A stretch of DNA of 64,000 nucleotides from Rodentibacter sp. Ppn85 (lineage in GTDB: Bacteria > Pseudomonadota > Gammaproteobacteria > Enterobacterales > Pasteurellaceae), in NCBI RefSeq assembly GCF_001999335.1, contig NZ_MLHS01000012.1, positions 46,206 through 110,205 of the forward strand, given 5' to 3'. Made by a program: the position numbers and the translations under genes. Below the pieces are notes generated by a model. That model saw nothing but the letters and a program-made list of their open reading frames with translations, did no database searches and was not told the DNA's origin. The first letter of the stretch is position 1. Each line of letters opens with the position of its first letter. Positions 47,627-57,626 of this stretch are shown one piece after another.

Positions 47627-49351
47627 ATGAAGAAATTATCTGGTGCTGAAATGGTAGTGCAATCACTACGTGATGAAGGGGTAGAGTATTTGTTTGGCTA
47701 TCCGGGGGGCGCAGTACTCGATATTTATGATGCGATTCATACCCTTGGCGGAATTGAACACATTCTTGTACGTCATGAACAAGCCGCTGTTCATATGGCA
47801 GATGGTTATACACGTGCAACAGGCAAGGTAGGTTGTGTATTAGTCACATCAGGTCCCGGTGCTACTAATGCCATAACCGGTATTGCCACCGCTTATGCGG
47901 ATTCCGTGCCGATGGTGGTGATTTCAGGACAAGTGATGAGCCATTTAATTGGTAGCGATGCTTTCCAAGAGTGTGATATGGTAGGGATTTCTCGTCCTGT
48001 AGTAAAACACAGTTTTATTGTAAAAAAAGCGGAAGATATTCCCGAAATAATCAAAAAGGCATTTTATATTGCATCAACAGGTCGTCCTGGCCCTGTTGTT
48101 GTTGATATTCCAAAAGATACTGTAAATCCAAATCATAAATTCCCTTATGAATATCCAAAATCTGTTGAAATGCGTTCTTATAACCCAACGGTGAATGGGC
48201 ATAAAGGGCAGATTAAAAAAGCATTAAAAGCCTTATTAGTGGCAAAGAAACCCATTTTATTTGTGGGGGGCGGGGCGATTGCCGCCGAATGTAGCGAGGA
48301 ATTAACCCAGTTAGCACAGCGTTTGAATTTGCCGGTTACCTCTTCTTTAATGGGGTTAGGTACTTATCCGGGAAGCGATAAACAATTTTTAGGCATGTTG
48401 GGTATGCACGGAACCTATGAAGCTAATAATGCTATGCATGAAAGTGATTTGATCTTAGGGATTGGCGTACGTTTTGATGATCGTACAACAAATAACCTCG
48501 ACAAATACTGCCCGTATGCAAAAGTGATTCAAATTGACATCGATCCGGCATCTATTTCTAAAAATGTGAAAGTGGCAATTCCGATTGTAGGTAGTGCGAA
48601 GAATGTATTGACGGAGTTTTTAAGTTTATTAGGAGAAGAAGGGGGAAACCACCCGCAAAATTATCTTGAGGACTGGTGGAAACAGATTAATAAATGGAAA
48701 GAGAAAAACTGTTTGGATTTCGACCGCACTTCGAGTGTGATTAAGCCTCAACAAGTAATGGAGGCTGTTTATCGAATTACTAACGGAGAGGCTTATGTTG
48801 CTTCGGATGTAGGACAGCATCAAATGTTTGCAGCGTTACATTACCCATTTAATAAGCCTCGTCACTGGATTAACTCAGGCGGATTAGGCACAATGGGATT
48901 TGGTTTACCGGCTGCGTTAGGAGCAAAACTTGCCCAACCTAATGCTACGGTTGTTTGTGTTACCGGTGATGGCAGTATCCAGATGAATATTCAGGAACTT
49001 TCTACTGCAACCCAATATGGTATTCCTATTGTTATTATTTGTTTGAATAATCATTTCTTAGGTATGGTGAAACAATGGCAAGATTTGATTTATTCGGGTC
49101 GTCATTCACAAACCTATATGAATTCTTTACCGGATTTTGTGAAATTGACAGAATCTTACGGACACGTAGGAATTAAGATTACTGCGCCGGATGAGTTGGA
49201 AAGTAAATTAGAAGAGGCTTTTAATCTTAAAAACAAACTAGTATTTGTCGACATCAATGTTGATGAAAGTGAACACGTTTATCCTATGCAAGTGCGTGGT
49301 GGAGCAATGAATGAAATGATTTTAGGTAAAACAAAAGGGGAGAATGAATAA
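47627..49351 (+). CDS. ilvI: Acetolactate synthase III, large subunit
   Basis: Catalyses the first common step of branched-chain amino acid synthesis, condensing pyruvate with pyruvate or 2-oxobutyrate using ThDP. It has 574 residues, exactly the E. coli IlvI length. [19 protein letters not shown] contains the catalytic Glu; FAD/ThDP motifs include [17 protein letters not shown], and [18 protein letters not shown] is the Mg-ThDP motif. A strong TTTAGGAGGGAATT precedes the ATG. It overlaps ilvH by one base. Confidence 0.98.
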   Translation: MKKLSGAEMVVQSLRDEGVEYLFGYPGGAVLDIYDAIHTLGGIEHILVRHEQAAVHMADGYTRATGKVGCVLVTSGPGATNAITGIATAYADSVPMVVISGQVMSHLIGSDAFQECDMVGISRPVVKHSFIVKKAEDIPEIIKKAFYIASTGRPGPVVVDIPKDTVNPNHKFPYEYPKSVEMRSYNPTVNGHKGQIKKALKALLVAKKPILFVGGGAIAAECSEELTQLAQRLNLPVTSSLMGLGTYPGSDKQFLGMLGMHGTYEANNAMHESDLILGIGVRFDDRTTNNLDKYCPYAKVIQIDIDPASISKNVKVAIPIVGSAKNVLTEFLSLLGEEGGNHPQNYLEDWWKQINKWKEKNCLDFDRTSSVIKPQQVMEAVYRITNGEAYVASDVGQHQMFAALHYPFNKPRHWINSGGLGTMGFGLPAALGAKLAQPNATVVCVTGDGSIQMNIQELSTATQYGIPIVIICLNNHFLGMVKQWQDLIYSGRHSQTYMNSLPDFVKLTESYGHVGIKITAPDELESKLEEAFNLKNKLVFVDINVDESEHVYPMQVRGGAMNEMILGKTKGENE

Positions 49352-49842
49352 TGCGTAGAATTTTGTCTGTTTTATTAGAAAATGAGTCCGGTGCGTTATC
49401 ACGAGTAGTGGGTTTATTCTCTCAACGTGCATTCAATATTGAAAGCCTTACAGTTGCACCAACGGATGATCCCACTCTATCACGGATGACTATTGAAGCT
49501 GTGGGGGATGAACAAGTGCTTGAGCAAATTGAAAAACAACTACATAAGCTGATTGATGTATTTAAAGTGATCAATTTAAGTGATCATGAACATGTTGAAC
49601 GTGAAGTTTTACTGGTAAAAATCCGCGCAACAGGGGCATCTCGTGATGAAATTAAACGTCTTACCGATATTTTCCGTGGTCAGATTGTGGATGTCACGCC
49701 TAAATCTTATACGGTTCAACTAACCGGTACAAAGGATAAGTTGGATGCTTTTGTTGCTGCAGTGAAGGAAGAAACAACACTGCTTGAAATTGTTCGTTCA
49801 GGGTTGATTAGCCTTTCCCGTGGTGAGAAAAATATTCTTTAA
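49351..49842 (+). CDS. ilvH: Acetolactate synthase III, regulatory subunit
   Basis: A 163-residue subunit (E. coli 163) with an N-terminal ACT domain (ILSVLLENESGALSRVVGLFSQRAFNIESLTVAPT), which binds valine for feedback inhibition, and a C-terminal domain (VLLVKIRATGASRDEI). It is expressed with ilvI through the TAATG overlap. Confidence 0.98.
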   Translation: MRRILSVLLENESGALSRVVGLFSQRAFNIESLTVAPTDDPTLSRMTIEAVGDEQVLEQIEKQLHKLIDVFKVINLSDHEHVEREVLLVKIRATGASRDEIKRLTDIFRGQIVDVTPKSYTVQLTGTKDKLDAFVAAVKEETTLLEIVRSGLISLSRGEKNIL

Positions 49843-49861
49843 TTTACTCTTTTGATTAATG

Positions 49862-49896
49862 AAAAAATCTGTACTCATAATGAGTACAGATTTTTA
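49862..49896 (+). terminator. Terminator of ilvIH
   Basis: AAAAATCTGTACTCA and TGAGTACAGATTTTT form a long near-perfect stem with a T-run, 20 bp past ilvH. Confidence 0.85.
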
Positions 49897-50015
49897 TACT
49901 TAGTTGTACTGAGTGCCGGATTTATTGTATTTAAGCTACTTATTCCGCCGGAAGTGAAGTAGACGTTTTAAATGAAAAATACAGATAAATAGAGGAGTTT
50001 TTAGATATTTGATAC

Positions 50016-50046
50016 TAAAAAGGAAGCAAATAGAGCTTCCTTTTTA
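50016..50046 (-). terminator. Terminator of lysS
   Basis: AAAAAGGAAGC and GCTTCCTTTTT (11 bp) just past the lysS stop, with T-tail on the minus strand. Confidence 0.8.
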
Positions 50047-50062
50047 GGAGTAGATTAATTCA

Positions 50063-51571
50063 CTATTTTTGTCGCATTGCTGGGAAGAGGATAACATCGC
50101 GAATAGAAGGCGCATTTGCATAAAGCATCGCTAGACGGTCGATTCCTAAGCCTTCTCCCGCAGTTGGCGGTAAACCATGCTCTAATGCAACAACAAAGTC
50201 TTCGTCCTTAAACATAGCTTCATCGTCCCCTGCCTCTTTTGCTGCAACTTGAGCATCAAAGCGTTCATTTTGGTCTTCTGCGTCGTTTAATTCTGAAAAA
50301 CCATTGCCGATTTCACGTCCGCCGATAAATAACTCAAAGCGGTCGGTGACGTCCGGATTTTCATCGTTGCGACGGGCAAGAGGTGAAATTTCTGCAGGAT
50401 GCGCCATTAAGAAAGTCGGCTGAATTAAATGGTGTTCCGCTACTTCCTCAAAAATTGCATTGACAATACTGCCTAATCCCCAAGATTTTTGTACCTCAAT
50501 ACCTAAACGTTCGGCGGTAGCTTTGGCTCGGTCGAAATCATATAAATCTTCTTTTACAATGCCTTTGTCTGCACCGTATTTGATGGTTGCATCATGTAAC
50601 GTAATACGTTCGAACGGTTTGCCAAAGTCAAATTCGTATTCACCGTATTTCACGATAGTTGTGCCAAGGATATCAATGGCTAGTTTGCGTAATAATTCTT
50701 CGGTATTGTCCATTAAGTCATGGTAATCCGCATAGGCTTGATAGTATTCAAGCATAGTAAATTCCGGATTATGGCGAACGGAAACCCCTTCGTTACGGAA
50801 GTTACGATTTAATTCGAACACGCGTTCAAAACCGCCAACTACTAAACGTTTTAAATAAAGTTCCGGCGCAATACGCAAATACATATCCACATCGAGGGCA
50901 TTATGATGTGTGACGAAAGGACGTGCTGATGCACCGCCTGGAATCACTTGCAACATTGGAGTTTCTACTTCCATGAAACCTTTTGAGATGAAATATTCAC
51001 GAATTCCTGCTACGACTTTTGATCTAATGATAAAAGCACGTCGGGATTCTTCATTGGAAATTAAATCCAAATAACGTTGGCGATAACGCATTTCTTGGTC
51101 GGTTAAACCGTGGAATTTATCTGGCAACGGGCGAAGCGCCTTAGTTAATAATTGAACTTCAGTTGCTTTAATAGTCAGCTCTCCGGTTTTGGTTTTAAAT
51201 AACGTTCCTTTAACTCCGACAATATCGCCTAAATCCCACTGACCGACGTCATCTTTATAAACTCCTTCCCGGAGGTTATCTTGCGCCACATAAAGTTGAA
51301 TTTTACCGCTCATATCCTGTAACGTGATAAATGTTGCTTTACCCATTGTTCGGCGAGTCATAATACGGCCGGCAACGGTGACTTCAATATTTTTTTCTTT
51401 TAGTGTTTCACCCTCTTCCGACTCGTATTTATGACGTAAATCTTGTGCCAGCGAATCGCGGCGGAATTGGTTTGGAAAAGCATTACCTTTAGCACGTAAG
51501 GCGGCTAATTTTTCACGACGAACGAGCATTTCGCCCTGAAGATCAAGTTCTGGGATTTGTGGTTCTGACAT
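50063..51571 (-). CDS. lysS: Lysyl-tRNA synthetase (class II)
   Basis: A 502-residue class II synthetase. The N-terminal OB fold ([23 protein letters not shown]) binds the tRNA anticodon; motif 2 is [23 protein letters not shown] and motif 3 is [19 protein letters not shown]. In E. coli and H. influenzae lysS is next to prfB. Here it is separated from prfB by cadB, cadA and argP, and has its own upstream region shared with divergent cadB. Confidence 0.98.
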   Translation of the reverse strand: MSEPQIPELDLQGEMLVRREKLAALRAKGNAFPNQFRRDSLAQDLRHKYESEEGETLKEKNIEVTVAGRIMTRRTMGKATFITLQDMSGKIQLYVAQDNLREGVYKDDVGQWDLGDIVGVKGTLFKTKTGELTIKATEVQLLTKALRPLPDKFHGLTDQEMRYRQRYLDLISNEESRRAFIIRSKVVAGIREYFISKGFMEVETPMLQVIPGGASARPFVTHHNALDVDMYLRIAPELYLKRLVVGGFERVFELNRNFRNEGVSVRHNPEFTMLEYYQAYADYHDLMDNTEELLRKLAIDILGTTIVKYGEYEFDFGKPFERITLHDATIKYGADKGIVKEDLYDFDRAKATAERLGIEVQKSWGLGSIVNAIFEEVAEHHLIQPTFLMAHPAEISPLARRNDENPDVTDRFELFIGGREIGNGFSELNDAEDQNERFDAQVAAKEAGDDEAMFKDEDFVVALEHGLPPTAGEGLGIDRLAMLYANAPSIRDVILFPAMRQK

Positions 51572-51768
51572 ATTGAATCTCCTATATAGTTGTTGGATTG
51601 ATTATATCCGATTTATCAAGTGAACAAAACAATCACTTCTTTCATCTTCTTATAATTCAGTTTAGTTCCGGTTGAATATTAATCATTTTTTTCTTCTGTC
51701 TAACTAAGCTTCTCTCTATCTTATCATAAGTTAAATTAATTTCTAACTTTAAATTATCAGTAAAGGTT

Positions 51769-51782
51769 ATGATCAAGATCAA
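51769..51782. promoter_or_regulatory. FNR-like box upstream of cadBA
   Basis: ATGATCAAGATCAA matches TTGATNNNNATCAA at 9 of 10 informative positions. It is centred about 107 bp before the cadB start, in the 311-bp lysS-cadB intergenic region. It would fit oxygen-limited induction of lysine decarboxylase. The rest of 51572-51882 is AT-rich and holds the two presumed promoters; no CadC-type sites were identified. Confidence 0.6.
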
Positions 51783-51882
51783 TGTTAAGTTTATCTAATT
51801 GATATAGTATTTGATTAGCTAATCTGATTTTGTTGTGTTGGCTACTAAAAATAATACACATTAAAATGTAAGGAGGAGATGA

Positions 51883-53190
51883 ATGACGTCATCTAAAAAA
51901 ATAGGACTCTTTACCTGTATTGCGGTAGTTGCAGGTAACATGATGGGAAGTGGAATTGCTTTGCTTCCCGCTGGGCTTGCCAAAATAGGATCGATTTCTA
52001 TTATTGGCTGGATTATTGCTACTATTGGGGCATTAGCATTAGCTTATGTATTTGCAAGGCTAAGTACGAAAAACCCACAAGAGGGAGGGCCTGTTGCCTA
52101 TGCAGGCGAAATTTCTCCACTACTGGGGTATCAAACCTCAATTATGTATTATCACGCCAATTGGATTGGCAATCTTGCCATTGCTATCACGGCGATTGCT
52201 TATTCTTCAGTATTTTTTCCCATTCTTAATCAGCCGATTCCGGCGGCAATTGCAGTTATCGCTGTAGTTTGGTTATTCACCTTTGTGAATTTATTGGGGG
52301 GAGCTTGGGTAAGTAAATTAACATCTATCGGACTAATCCTTGTTTTAATTCCTGTGGTTGGTACAGCAATTTTTGGCTGGGCTTGGTTTGATATGAATAT
52401 TTACCAAACTAACTGGCTTGCAGATCCAACGGTTGATTCATCTAAATCTATTATCAATTCCGTATTGTTATGTTTGTGGGCCTTTGTTGGTGTGGAATCC
52501 GCTTCTGTAAGCAGTGGGTTAGTAAAAAATCCGCAACGTACTGTACCACTGGCTACCTTGTTAGGAACGGCTGTTGCAGGAATTATTTACATTTCAGCAT
52601 CACAGGCAATTTCGGGTATGTTCCCAAATGGAGAAGTTGCACAATCTGGTGCGCCTTTTGCTCTTAGCTCGGCAAAAATGGTGGGAGATTGGGTAAAACC
52701 TTTTGTTTCTGCTTTTACCGCTATTGCTTGTTTAACTTCTTTGGGATCTTGGATGATGTTGGTCGGACAGGCCGGCTTGCGTGCCGCCAAAGATGGTAAT
52801 TTTCCGGCTATTTTTGCGCAAGTTGATAACAATAACGTTCCAAGAAAAGGTCTAATCATTGCATCAACAATGATGACTATTTTAATGGTGCTCATCACTA
52901 TTGTAAGTGCTAGTGGATCGAATGCGGCAGATTTATTCACTCAATTAACTAGCATTGCGGTAATGCTCACTATGTTCCCTTATTTCTATTCGGCAATTAA
53001 CTTAATCCGCTTTGAGGGAATGACCACCAAAAGCACTATCAGTCTTGTTGCTTCCATATTAGCGATTTTATTTTGTTTTATCGCCTTAGCGGGAGCAGAG
53101 AAATATCAAATTACAGCCACAGTATTAGTTTCCCTCACCATTTTTGCTTTCTATGCCAAGAAACTTGGCAACAATCCAGCCAATAAGTAA
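51883..53190 (+). CDS. cadB: Lysine/cadaverine antiporter CadB
   Basis: Exports cadaverine in exchange for lysine, completing the proton-consuming cycle with CadA. The 435-residue APC-superfamily protein (E. coli 444) has about 12 membrane helices. KKIGLFTCIAVVAGNMMGSG, AYAGEISPLLGYQTS, YYHANWIGNLAIAI, LWAFVGVESASVSSG and ACLTSLGSWMMLVGQAG follow E. coli CadB closely, more than PotE. A strong AAGGAGGAG precedes the ATG. cadA follows after 15 bp. Confidence 0.95.
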   Translation: MTSSKKIGLFTCIAVVAGNMMGSGIALLPAGLAKIGSISIIGWIIATIGALALAYVFARLSTKNPQEGGPVAYAGEISPLLGYQTSIMYYHANWIGNLAIAITAIAYSSVFFPILNQPIPAAIAVIAVVWLFTFVNLLGGAWVSKLTSIGLILVLIPVVGTAIFGWAWFDMNIYQTNWLADPTVDSSKSIINSVLLCLWAFVGVESASVSSGLVKNPQRTVPLATLLGTAVAGIIYISASQAISGMFPNGEVAQSGAPFALSSAKMVGDWVKPFVSAFTAIACLTSLGSWMMLVGQAGLRAAKDGNFPAIFAQVDNNNVPRKGLIIASTMMTILMVLITIVSASGSNAADLFTQLTSIAVMLTMFPYFYSAINLIRFEGMTTKSTISLVASILAILFCFIALAGAEKYQITATVLVSLTIFAFYAKKLGNNPANK

Positions 53191-53205
53191 GTAAAGGAGT
53201 TTAAT

Positions 53206-55344
53206 ATGAAAACTATCGTCATCGGTTACAATAAAGCAACGTATCACACTAAATCTCTAACACATTGTTTACAGCAACAGAACTATCAAGTACTTGAGGT
53301 ATGTTTGAGATCGGAATTATTAAATTTGATTAAGAATAATACCCGAATTGTGGCTGTACTACTTAATATGGATTTCTTCAACGATGATTTTTTTAGCCAA
53401 GAGCTAGTGAAGAAAATGAATATGATTAATGAAAACTTACCTATTTTCTTGTTAAAAGACTCGGAAAATGATGAGGAGTTGGATTTTGAAAGTTTAGAAA
53501 ATAATGTGCAATACATCGAAAGCAATCTTTATTCGGCGCAGGATATTCTGCATAAAATTGAAAAAGCGATAACAAATTACTTAGATAAAATTACTCCACC
53601 CTTAACTAAAGCCCTGTTTAAATATGTTGATGAGGGTAAATACACCTTCTGTACACCTGGACATATGGGGGGGACGGCATTTCAAAAATCACCAATAGGC
53701 ACGGTTTTCTATGATTTCTTCGGTGAAAATACCTTGAAATCTGATATTTCTATTTCAGTAGGAGAACTAGGCTCATTATTGGATCATTCCGGACCTCATG
53801 CCGAAGCAGAAAAATATATTGCCAAAACCTTTAATGCAGATCGCAGCTATATTATCACCAACGGTACATCTACCGCTAATAAAGTAGTAGGAATGTATTC
53901 TGTTCCGGCTGGTAAAACAGTGCTGATTGACCGCAATTGTCATAAATCACTTACTCATTTATTGATGATGAGTGATATTGTACCTATTTATTTCAAACCT
54001 ACCCGTAATGCTTATGGTTTGTTGGGAGGAATTCCTGAAAGTGAATTTACCGATGAGGTTATCAAACAGAAAATTGCTACGACACAAAACGCCAGCTGGC
54101 CGGTACATGCGGTGATCACTAATTCTACCTATGACGGTTTGTTTTACAATACCGATAAAATCAAACGAAATTTAAATGTAAAATCCATTCATTTTGATTC
54201 TGCTTGGGTGCCATATACCAATTTCAGCCCAATTTACCAAGGTAAAACCGGAATGGGAGGCATACAACTGGCGGATAAAGTGATCTATGAAACTCAATCC
54301 ACTCATAAACTGCTGGCAGCATTTTCACAAGCTTCCATGATCCATATTAAAGGTAAGGTTGACGAAGAAGTTTTCAATGAGGCTTACATGATGCATACCT
54401 CTACTTCACCAAACTATGGAATTGTGGCATCTACTGAAGTTGCTGCGGCAATGATGAATGACAATATGGGAAAACGCTTGATCCAAGATTCCATTGAAAG
54501 AGCGGTCAAATTGAGAAAACTTATTCGTCAGTCGTATTTAACTAGCGATGATTGGTATTTTGATGTTTGGCAACCTGAGAATATTGATTGCATCGAATGT
54601 TGGGAGCTTGAACCAAATCAACCTTGGCACGGTTTCAAACAGATTGATGATGAACATATGTATTTAGATCCAATCAAAGTCACGCTATTAACCCCAGGTT
54701 TGAGCAAAGAAGGACAACTACAAGAAAGAGGTATTCCCGCCGTATTAGTGTCTAAATTCCTTGATAGTAAAGGGATCATTATTGAAAAAACAGGACCTTA
54801 TAATTTATTAGTACTTATCAGTATCGGTGTTGACGATACTAAAGTAGTAAGTTTAGTACAAGGATTAAATGAGTTTAAAACTCTCTATGACCAAAATGTG
54901 CTTGTGAAAGATATCCTGCCTGAAGTGTATGCGGAGTCGCCGGAGTTTTATGAAAATATGAGGATCCAAACCTTAGCGCAAGGGATTCATCAATTAATTT
55001 ATAAACATAATTTACCGGAACTAATGTACAAAGCTTTTGATATTTTACCGAAGATGGTAATGACGCCAAATAAAGCTTTTCAGCTAGAGTTGAGCGGTTC
55101 TGTGCAAGATTGCTATATCGAAGATATGGTTGGAAAAATTAACGCTAATATGATCTTGCCTTATCCTCCGGGCGTACCACTGGTTATGCCGGGTGAAATG
55201 ATAACAGAGGAAAGTCGTCCGATTTTGGAATTCTTGTTAATGCTATGTGAAATAGGTACTCATTACCCAGGGTTTGCTACTGATATTCACGGTGCATATA
55301 AACAGGATGATGGGCGATATAAGGTGAAAATTATTGTTGAATAA
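53206..55344 (+). CDS. cadA: Inducible lysine decarboxylase CadA
   Basis: A PLP-dependent decarboxylase turning lysine into cadaverine and CO2, raising cytoplasmic pH. At 712 residues it matches E. coli CadA (715). Order: wing/receiver-like N-terminus (1-125), linker, fold-type I PLP core with TNGTSTANKVVGMYS, DRNCHKSLTHLLMMSD, HFDSAWVPYTNFSPI and the PLP lysine in ETQSTHKLLAAFSQASM, then a C-terminal domain (INANMILPYPPGVPLVMPGE). The arginine and ornithine relatives differ in these stretches. The N-terminal part is AT-rich (about 33% GC in one sampled 60-bp stretch). No canonical uptake signal occurs in cadBA-argP. Confidence 0.95.
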   Translation: MKTIVIGYNKATYHTKSLTHCLQQQNYQVLEVCLRSELLNLIKNNTRIVAVLLNMDFFNDDFFSQELVKKMNMINENLPIFLLKDSENDEELDFESLENNVQYIESNLYSAQDILHKIEKAITNYLDKITPPLTKALFKYVDEGKYTFCTPGHMGGTAFQKSPIGTVFYDFFGENTLKSDISISVGELGSLLDHSGPHAEAEKYIAKTFNADRSYIITNGTSTANKVVGMYSVPAGKTVLIDRNCHKSLTHLLMMSDIVPIYFKPTRNAYGLLGGIPESEFTDEVIKQKIATTQNASWPVHAVITNSTYDGLFYNTDKIKRNLNVKSIHFDSAWVPYTNFSPIYQGKTGMGGIQLADKVIYETQSTHKLLAAFSQASMIHIKGKVDEEVFNEAYMMHTSTSPNYGIVASTEVAAAMMNDNMGKRLIQDSIERAVKLRKLIRQSYLTSDDWYFDVWQPENIDCIECWELEPNQPWHGFKQIDDEHMYLDPIKVTLLTPGLSKEGQLQERGIPAVLVSKFLDSKGIIIEKTGPYNLLVLISIGVDDTKVVSLVQGLNEFKTLYDQNVLVKDILPEVYAESPEFYENMRIQTLAQGIHQLIYKHNLPELMYKAFDILPKMVMTPNKAFQLELSGSVQDCYIEDMVGKINANMILPYPPGVPLVMPGEMITEESRPILEFLLMLCEIGTHYPGFATDIHGAYKQDDGRYKVKIIVE

Positions 55345-55392
55345 TCAGTTCATAGCTGTTTTATTTGCATAGATAAGAAATTACTCCCAATA

Positions 55393-55420
55393 AATACCCC
55401 ACTTTGGTGGGGTATTTTTA
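55393..55420 (+). terminator. Terminator of cadBA
   Basis: AATACCCCAC and GTGGGGTATT form a 10-bp stem with loop TTTG and a T-tail. Confidence 0.85.
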
Positions 55421-55450
55421 TGAAGAAATATTTCAAAAGTACGGTTTATC

Positions 55451-56344
55451 TTAAAAAGGTTTATGCTGTAATAATTTTTGCCCGTTTTCAATTATACATC
55501 TGGTTAAACGTTGGATAGATTCCGATTCTAAATTGTAACGATGCCAATACAGTTTTTTATGTTGCACCAATTTGGGTTCTAAATTTACAATTGCACCTGT
55601 CGCAAGTTCTTTTTCAATTTGTTGGCGAGAAACCATAGTGCAGGCTACATCTTGTAGAATTAGTGATATATAGGCTTCAGAAGAAGGAATAATATGGCTA
55701 ATTAAATTGCCGGGACTCATACCATAATATTCTTGCAGGAATAAATTATGCTGATCAAATTCAGTAGAAAATGCCAGTACAGGTGCCTTTAATAGACTTT
55801 CTTGATTAACCCCGTGAGGGAAGAATTTATCTGCAAATTTTGGTGAAGACACAAAAATGTAATCTAAAGAGCCAATATAATCGCATTTGCCGTTAATGAT
55901 CGGTTTTGAGTGCGTACTTACTGCTCCGACAACGTTGCCTGATAGCAGGCTGTTTAGCGTATAAGTTTCATCTTTTACATTAATATCAAGACGTAAAGAC
56001 GGATCGGTAAGTATTTCATTAACAGCAGGTAAAAACCAAGTCGCAAGAGAGTCTGCATTAATGGAAATAGGGATTATTTCGATGTTGATGCCGCCATTAT
56101 CAAAAATATCATGCTCAATTAATCGGACGTGATTAAGTAATTTCAACAACTTTTGTCCAAGAGCGGTCGGTTTTGGAGAGGCTGTACGCGTGACTAATAA
56201 CTCACCAAACTCATTTTCTAGTTGCTTAATCCTTTGTGACACGGCAGACTGAGTAATGCCTAATTTATTTGAGGCTTTTTCAAATCCCTTCTCTTTAATA
56301 ATAAGATCAAGTAAGTTCAAAGATTTATAATCAATATTCCTCAT
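55451..56344 (-). CDS. argP: LysR-family lysine-sensing regulator ArgP (IciA)
   Basis: A 297-residue LysR protein. The winged helix (DYKSLNLLDLIIKEKGFEKAS then ITQSAVSQRIKQLENEFGELLVTR) and effector domain (INADSLATWFLPAV, VVGAVSTH, DYIFVSSPKFADKFFPHGV, SSEAYISLILQD, LYWHRYNLES) track E. coli ArgP closely. In E. coli ArgP responds to lysine and arginine and controls argO, dapB, lysP and others. Here it sits beside cadBA, with no CadC gene in the window, which suggests it may regulate lysine decarboxylation. It is 33 bp downstream of prfB on the same strand. Confidence 0.92.
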   Translation of the reverse strand: MRNIDYKSLNLLDLIIKEKGFEKASNKLGITQSAVSQRIKQLENEFGELLVTRTASPKPTALGQKLLKLLNHVRLIEHDIFDNGGINIEIIPISINADSLATWFLPAVNEILTDPSLRLDINVKDETYTLNSLLSGNVVGAVSTHSKPIINGKCDYIGSLDYIFVSSPKFADKFFPHGVNQESLLKAPVLAFSTEFDQHNLFLQEYYGMSPGNLISHIIPSSEAYISLILQDVACTMVSRQQIEKELATGAIVNLEPKLVQHKKLYWHRYNLESESIQRLTRCIIENGQKLLQHKPF

Positions 56345-56377
56345 CTATTTACCTAATTGTGTTTGTTATTGACCTAA

Positions 56378-57476
56378 TTATAAACCCGATTTCAAACTAG
56401 CTTCAATAAAGCGATCCAAATCACCGTCAAGTACGGCCTGTGTATTGCGATTTTCGATGCCAGTACGCAGATCTTTGATGCGCGAATCATCCAATACGTA
56501 AGAGCGAATTTGACTGCCCCAACCAATGTCCGATTTATTATCTTCCATAGCTTGTTTATCGGCATTTTTCTTTTGCAGCTCTAGTTCATACAATTTCGCT
56601 TTTAACTGCTTCATTGCCTGATCTTTATTTTTGTGTTGGGAACGATCATTTTGACATTGCACGACAATACCACTCGGAATATGGGTAATTCGCACCGCAC
56701 TTTCGGTTTTATTGACGTGCTGGCCTCCGGCGCCGGAAGCTCGGTAAACATCAATACGTAAATCTGCCGGATTAATTTCAATATCAATATAGTCATTGAC
56801 TTCAGGATAAACGAATACAGCACTAAAAGAAGTATGACGGCGGTTATTGGAGTCAAAAGGGCTTTTTCGCACTAAACGGTGAATGCCGGTTTCAGTGCGT
56901 AACCAACCAAAAGCATATTCACCGCTGATTTTGATGGTTGCAGATTTTAAACCTGCGACATCACCATCGGAAACTTCCATCAATTCCGTTTTAAAACCTT
57001 TGCTTTCCGCCCAGCGTAAATACATACGCAATAACATTTCTGTCCAATCTTGCGCTTCTGTACCGCCGGAGCCGGCTTGTAGATCGACATAACAATCAGA
57101 TGCATCATGTTCTCCACTGAACATACGACGAAATTCTAATTGAGCCAGTTGTGTTTCAAGCGTTTCTAATTCTACTACGGCTTCGTTAAAGGTCTCTTCA
57201 TCCTCAGCTTCTACGGCAAGCTCAAGTAATCCGTCCACATCTTCCAAGCCTTGTTCCAAATTTTTGATGGTATTCACCACTTGTTCAAGTGACACTCGTT
57301 CTTTCCCTAAGGCTTGTGCTTTATCTGGATCGTTCCACACCTCAGGTTGTTCTAATTCCGCATTGACTTCTTCTAAACGTTCGACTTTAGCGTCGAAGTC
57401 AAAGATACCCCCGAAGCACGGAAGTGCGATTGGAAAGATCTATGATTTTATTTTTTACGGGGTTTATTTCAAACAT
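56378..57476 (-). CDS. prfB: Peptide chain release factor 2 with programmed +1 frameshift
   Basis: RF2 recognises UGA and UAA stops. The gene starts with a 25-codon frame from ATG 57476 ([25 protein letters not shown]), meets TGA at 57401-57399, and continues in the +1 frame from GAC with [18 protein letters not shown]. The shift site CGGGGGTATCTTTGAC has the internal Shine-Dalgarno-like GGGGG, the slippery CTT and the TGA-C context. The spliced product is 365 residues, the same as E. coli. The GGQ peptidyl-hydrolase motif is in [14 protein letters not shown], and the SPF stop-recognition tripeptide is in [11 protein letters not shown]. Confidence 0.97.
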
Positions 57477-57626
57477 AATTAATTTGCTTTAACTGTAAAG
57501 TGGCGGATTATATGCTATTTTCTGATTTTTGGGTAGTGAGGCTTGCACAAATTAACAATCTCTTTATAATCCCAAGCTTTACTGTTTAGCAAATTTAGGT
57601 GTTTAGCAAACTTTAGGAATAAAAAA

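Noticed and set aside
54501..54512. AAGAGCGGTC-like motif in cadA as an uptake signal
   Set aside because: The core has A for T at the fourth base (AAGAGCGGT), so it is not the canonical signal.
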